Source: an uncultured Clostridia bacterium (GTDB lineage Bacteria; Bacillota_A; Clostridia; Christensenellales; CAG-138). Taken from it: a stretch of DNA of 6,378 nucleotides. The stretch is from NCBI GenBank assembly GCA_946623765.1, contig CAMORL010000092.1, forward strand, positions 1 through 6,378. The letters run 5' to 3'. This document shows, piece by piece, positions 6,293 through 6,378 of this stretch (its first letter is position 1; each line of letters starts with the position of its first letter). Both the position numbers and the translations under genes were made by a program. Under the pieces are notes generated by a model. It saw nothing but the letters and a program-made list of their open reading frames with translations. It had not been told where the DNA came from and did not search any database.

Positions 6293-6315
6293 TCCGCGAA
6301 AAGCGGAACGCTTTT
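6293..6315. repeat. Two overlapping, mutually exclusive inverted repeats
   Basis: TCCGC (6293-6297) can pair with GCGGA (6303-6307) around GAAAA. AAAAGCG (6299-6305) can pair with CGCTTTT (6309-6315) around GAA. The two stems share bases and cannot form together. The second ends in TTTT on either strand and superficially resembles a weak intrinsic terminator. Confidence 0.5.
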
Positions 6316-6334
6316 CTGCGTGTACTCCTCATCC

Positions 6335-6377
6335 GTCGCTCCTTCGCCGCGACACCTTCCCCACGGCAGGGGGAAGG
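6335..6377. repeat. Two-hairpin palindromic element at the right edge (REP/MITE-like)
   Basis: Two hairpins stand one base apart. GTCGC (6335-6339) pairs with GCGAC (6349-6353) around nine bases, and CCTTCCCC (6355-6362) pairs perfectly with GGGGAAGG (6370-6377) around seven. They are preceded by CTCATCC (6328-6334). The layout CTCATCCGTCGC ... ACCTTCCCC ... GGGGAAGGC is one I associate from memory with dispersed intergenic repeats in gut Firmicutes. The element probably continues beyond the window. Only one copy is visible here, so dispersal is inferred, not seen. Confidence 0.6.
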
Positions 6378-6378
6378 C

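Larger units (their letters stand above)
6159..6378. other. Non-coding, hairpin-rich region upstream of the binding-protein gene
   Basis: This stretch of 220 bases has no convincing gene. It contains at least five short perfect inverted repeats (listed separately), and on the minus strand a strong AAAGGAGGA (6243-6235) with no ATG, GTG or TTG at a useful distance. No promoter with recognisable -35 and -10 boxes is seen for the downstream gene. An open frame of 43 codons (6332-6201, minus) runs through the hairpins in phase with the binding protein and ends 42 bases before its GTG. I do not consider that frame a proven gene. Confidence 0.55.

Noticed and set aside
6299..6315. Intrinsic terminator AAAAGCG-GAA-CGCTTTT
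   Set aside because: The stem is short with only three G-C pairs and the T-run is just four bases within the stem itself. It competes with another hairpin and fits a palindromic repeat better.
6201..6332. 43-residue small protein on the minus strand
   Set aside because: Runs through palindromic repeats, has no recognisable features, and its composition is what repeat DNA would give. Kept as a finding because of its phase and ribosome binding site, not annotated as a gene.
1..6378. Defence system, phage, CRISPR or mobile gene content
   Set aside because: All six genes belong to housekeeping or transport-type families; no nuclease, integrase, transposase, toxin or repeat-spacer array is visible.

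Overview
The window is a GC-rich stretch in which every supported gene lies on the minus strand. It reads from right to left as a tightly packed set of genes. The style suggests an uncultured gut-type member of the Clostridia (Oscillospirales or Christensenellales-like). That is inferred from strong GGAGG ribosome binding sites, the 'TPHN...AKTVLMP' form of DeoD, a PGM2/PgcA-type phosphohexomutase, and a palindromic repeat at the right edge of a kind I recall from gut Firmicutes. The taxonomic call is inference only.

In transcription order: (1) 6378-6159 is non-coding DNA with several hairpins. It includes a two-hairpin palindromic element at the extreme right edge and a strong but apparently orphan Shine-Dalgarno sequence. 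(2) 6158-5310 encodes a membrane-anchored family 3 solute-binding domain protein. (3) 5309-5241 is an AT-rich spacer with a good promoter candidate, TTGACG-N17-TAGAAT, whose -35 box overlaps the previous stop codon. (4) 5240-3960 is murA, the first committed enzyme of peptidoglycan synthesis, with its catalytic Cys. (5) 3933-3070 is a COG1092/RlmI-like SAM-dependent methyltransferase without the PUA domain. (6) 3073-1775 is an RluA-family pseudouridine synthase made of two complete catalytic domains in one chain. (7) 1778-75 is a phosphohexomutase of the PGM2/PgcA group. (8) 65-1 is the start of deoD (purine nucleoside phosphorylase), which runs off the left edge.

Genes 5-7 are joined by two 4-base ATGA start/stop overlaps, and the mutase stop codon abuts the deoD ribosome binding site. 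The run from murA to deoD therefore looks like one transcription unit with translational coupling. It combines a cell-wall enzyme, two RNA-modification genes (one of them double-domain), and a mutase-phosphorylase pair. The mutase next to DeoD raises the possibility that it acts as a phosphopentomutase in nucleoside salvage, as human PGM2 does.

I see no CRISPR array, tRNA, rRNA, integrase, transposase or phage gene. Most of the window is ordinary housekeeping. The points worth a second look are the fused tandem pseudouridine synthase, the mutase-deoD pairing, the unusual anchored binding protein, and the repeat-rich right end.
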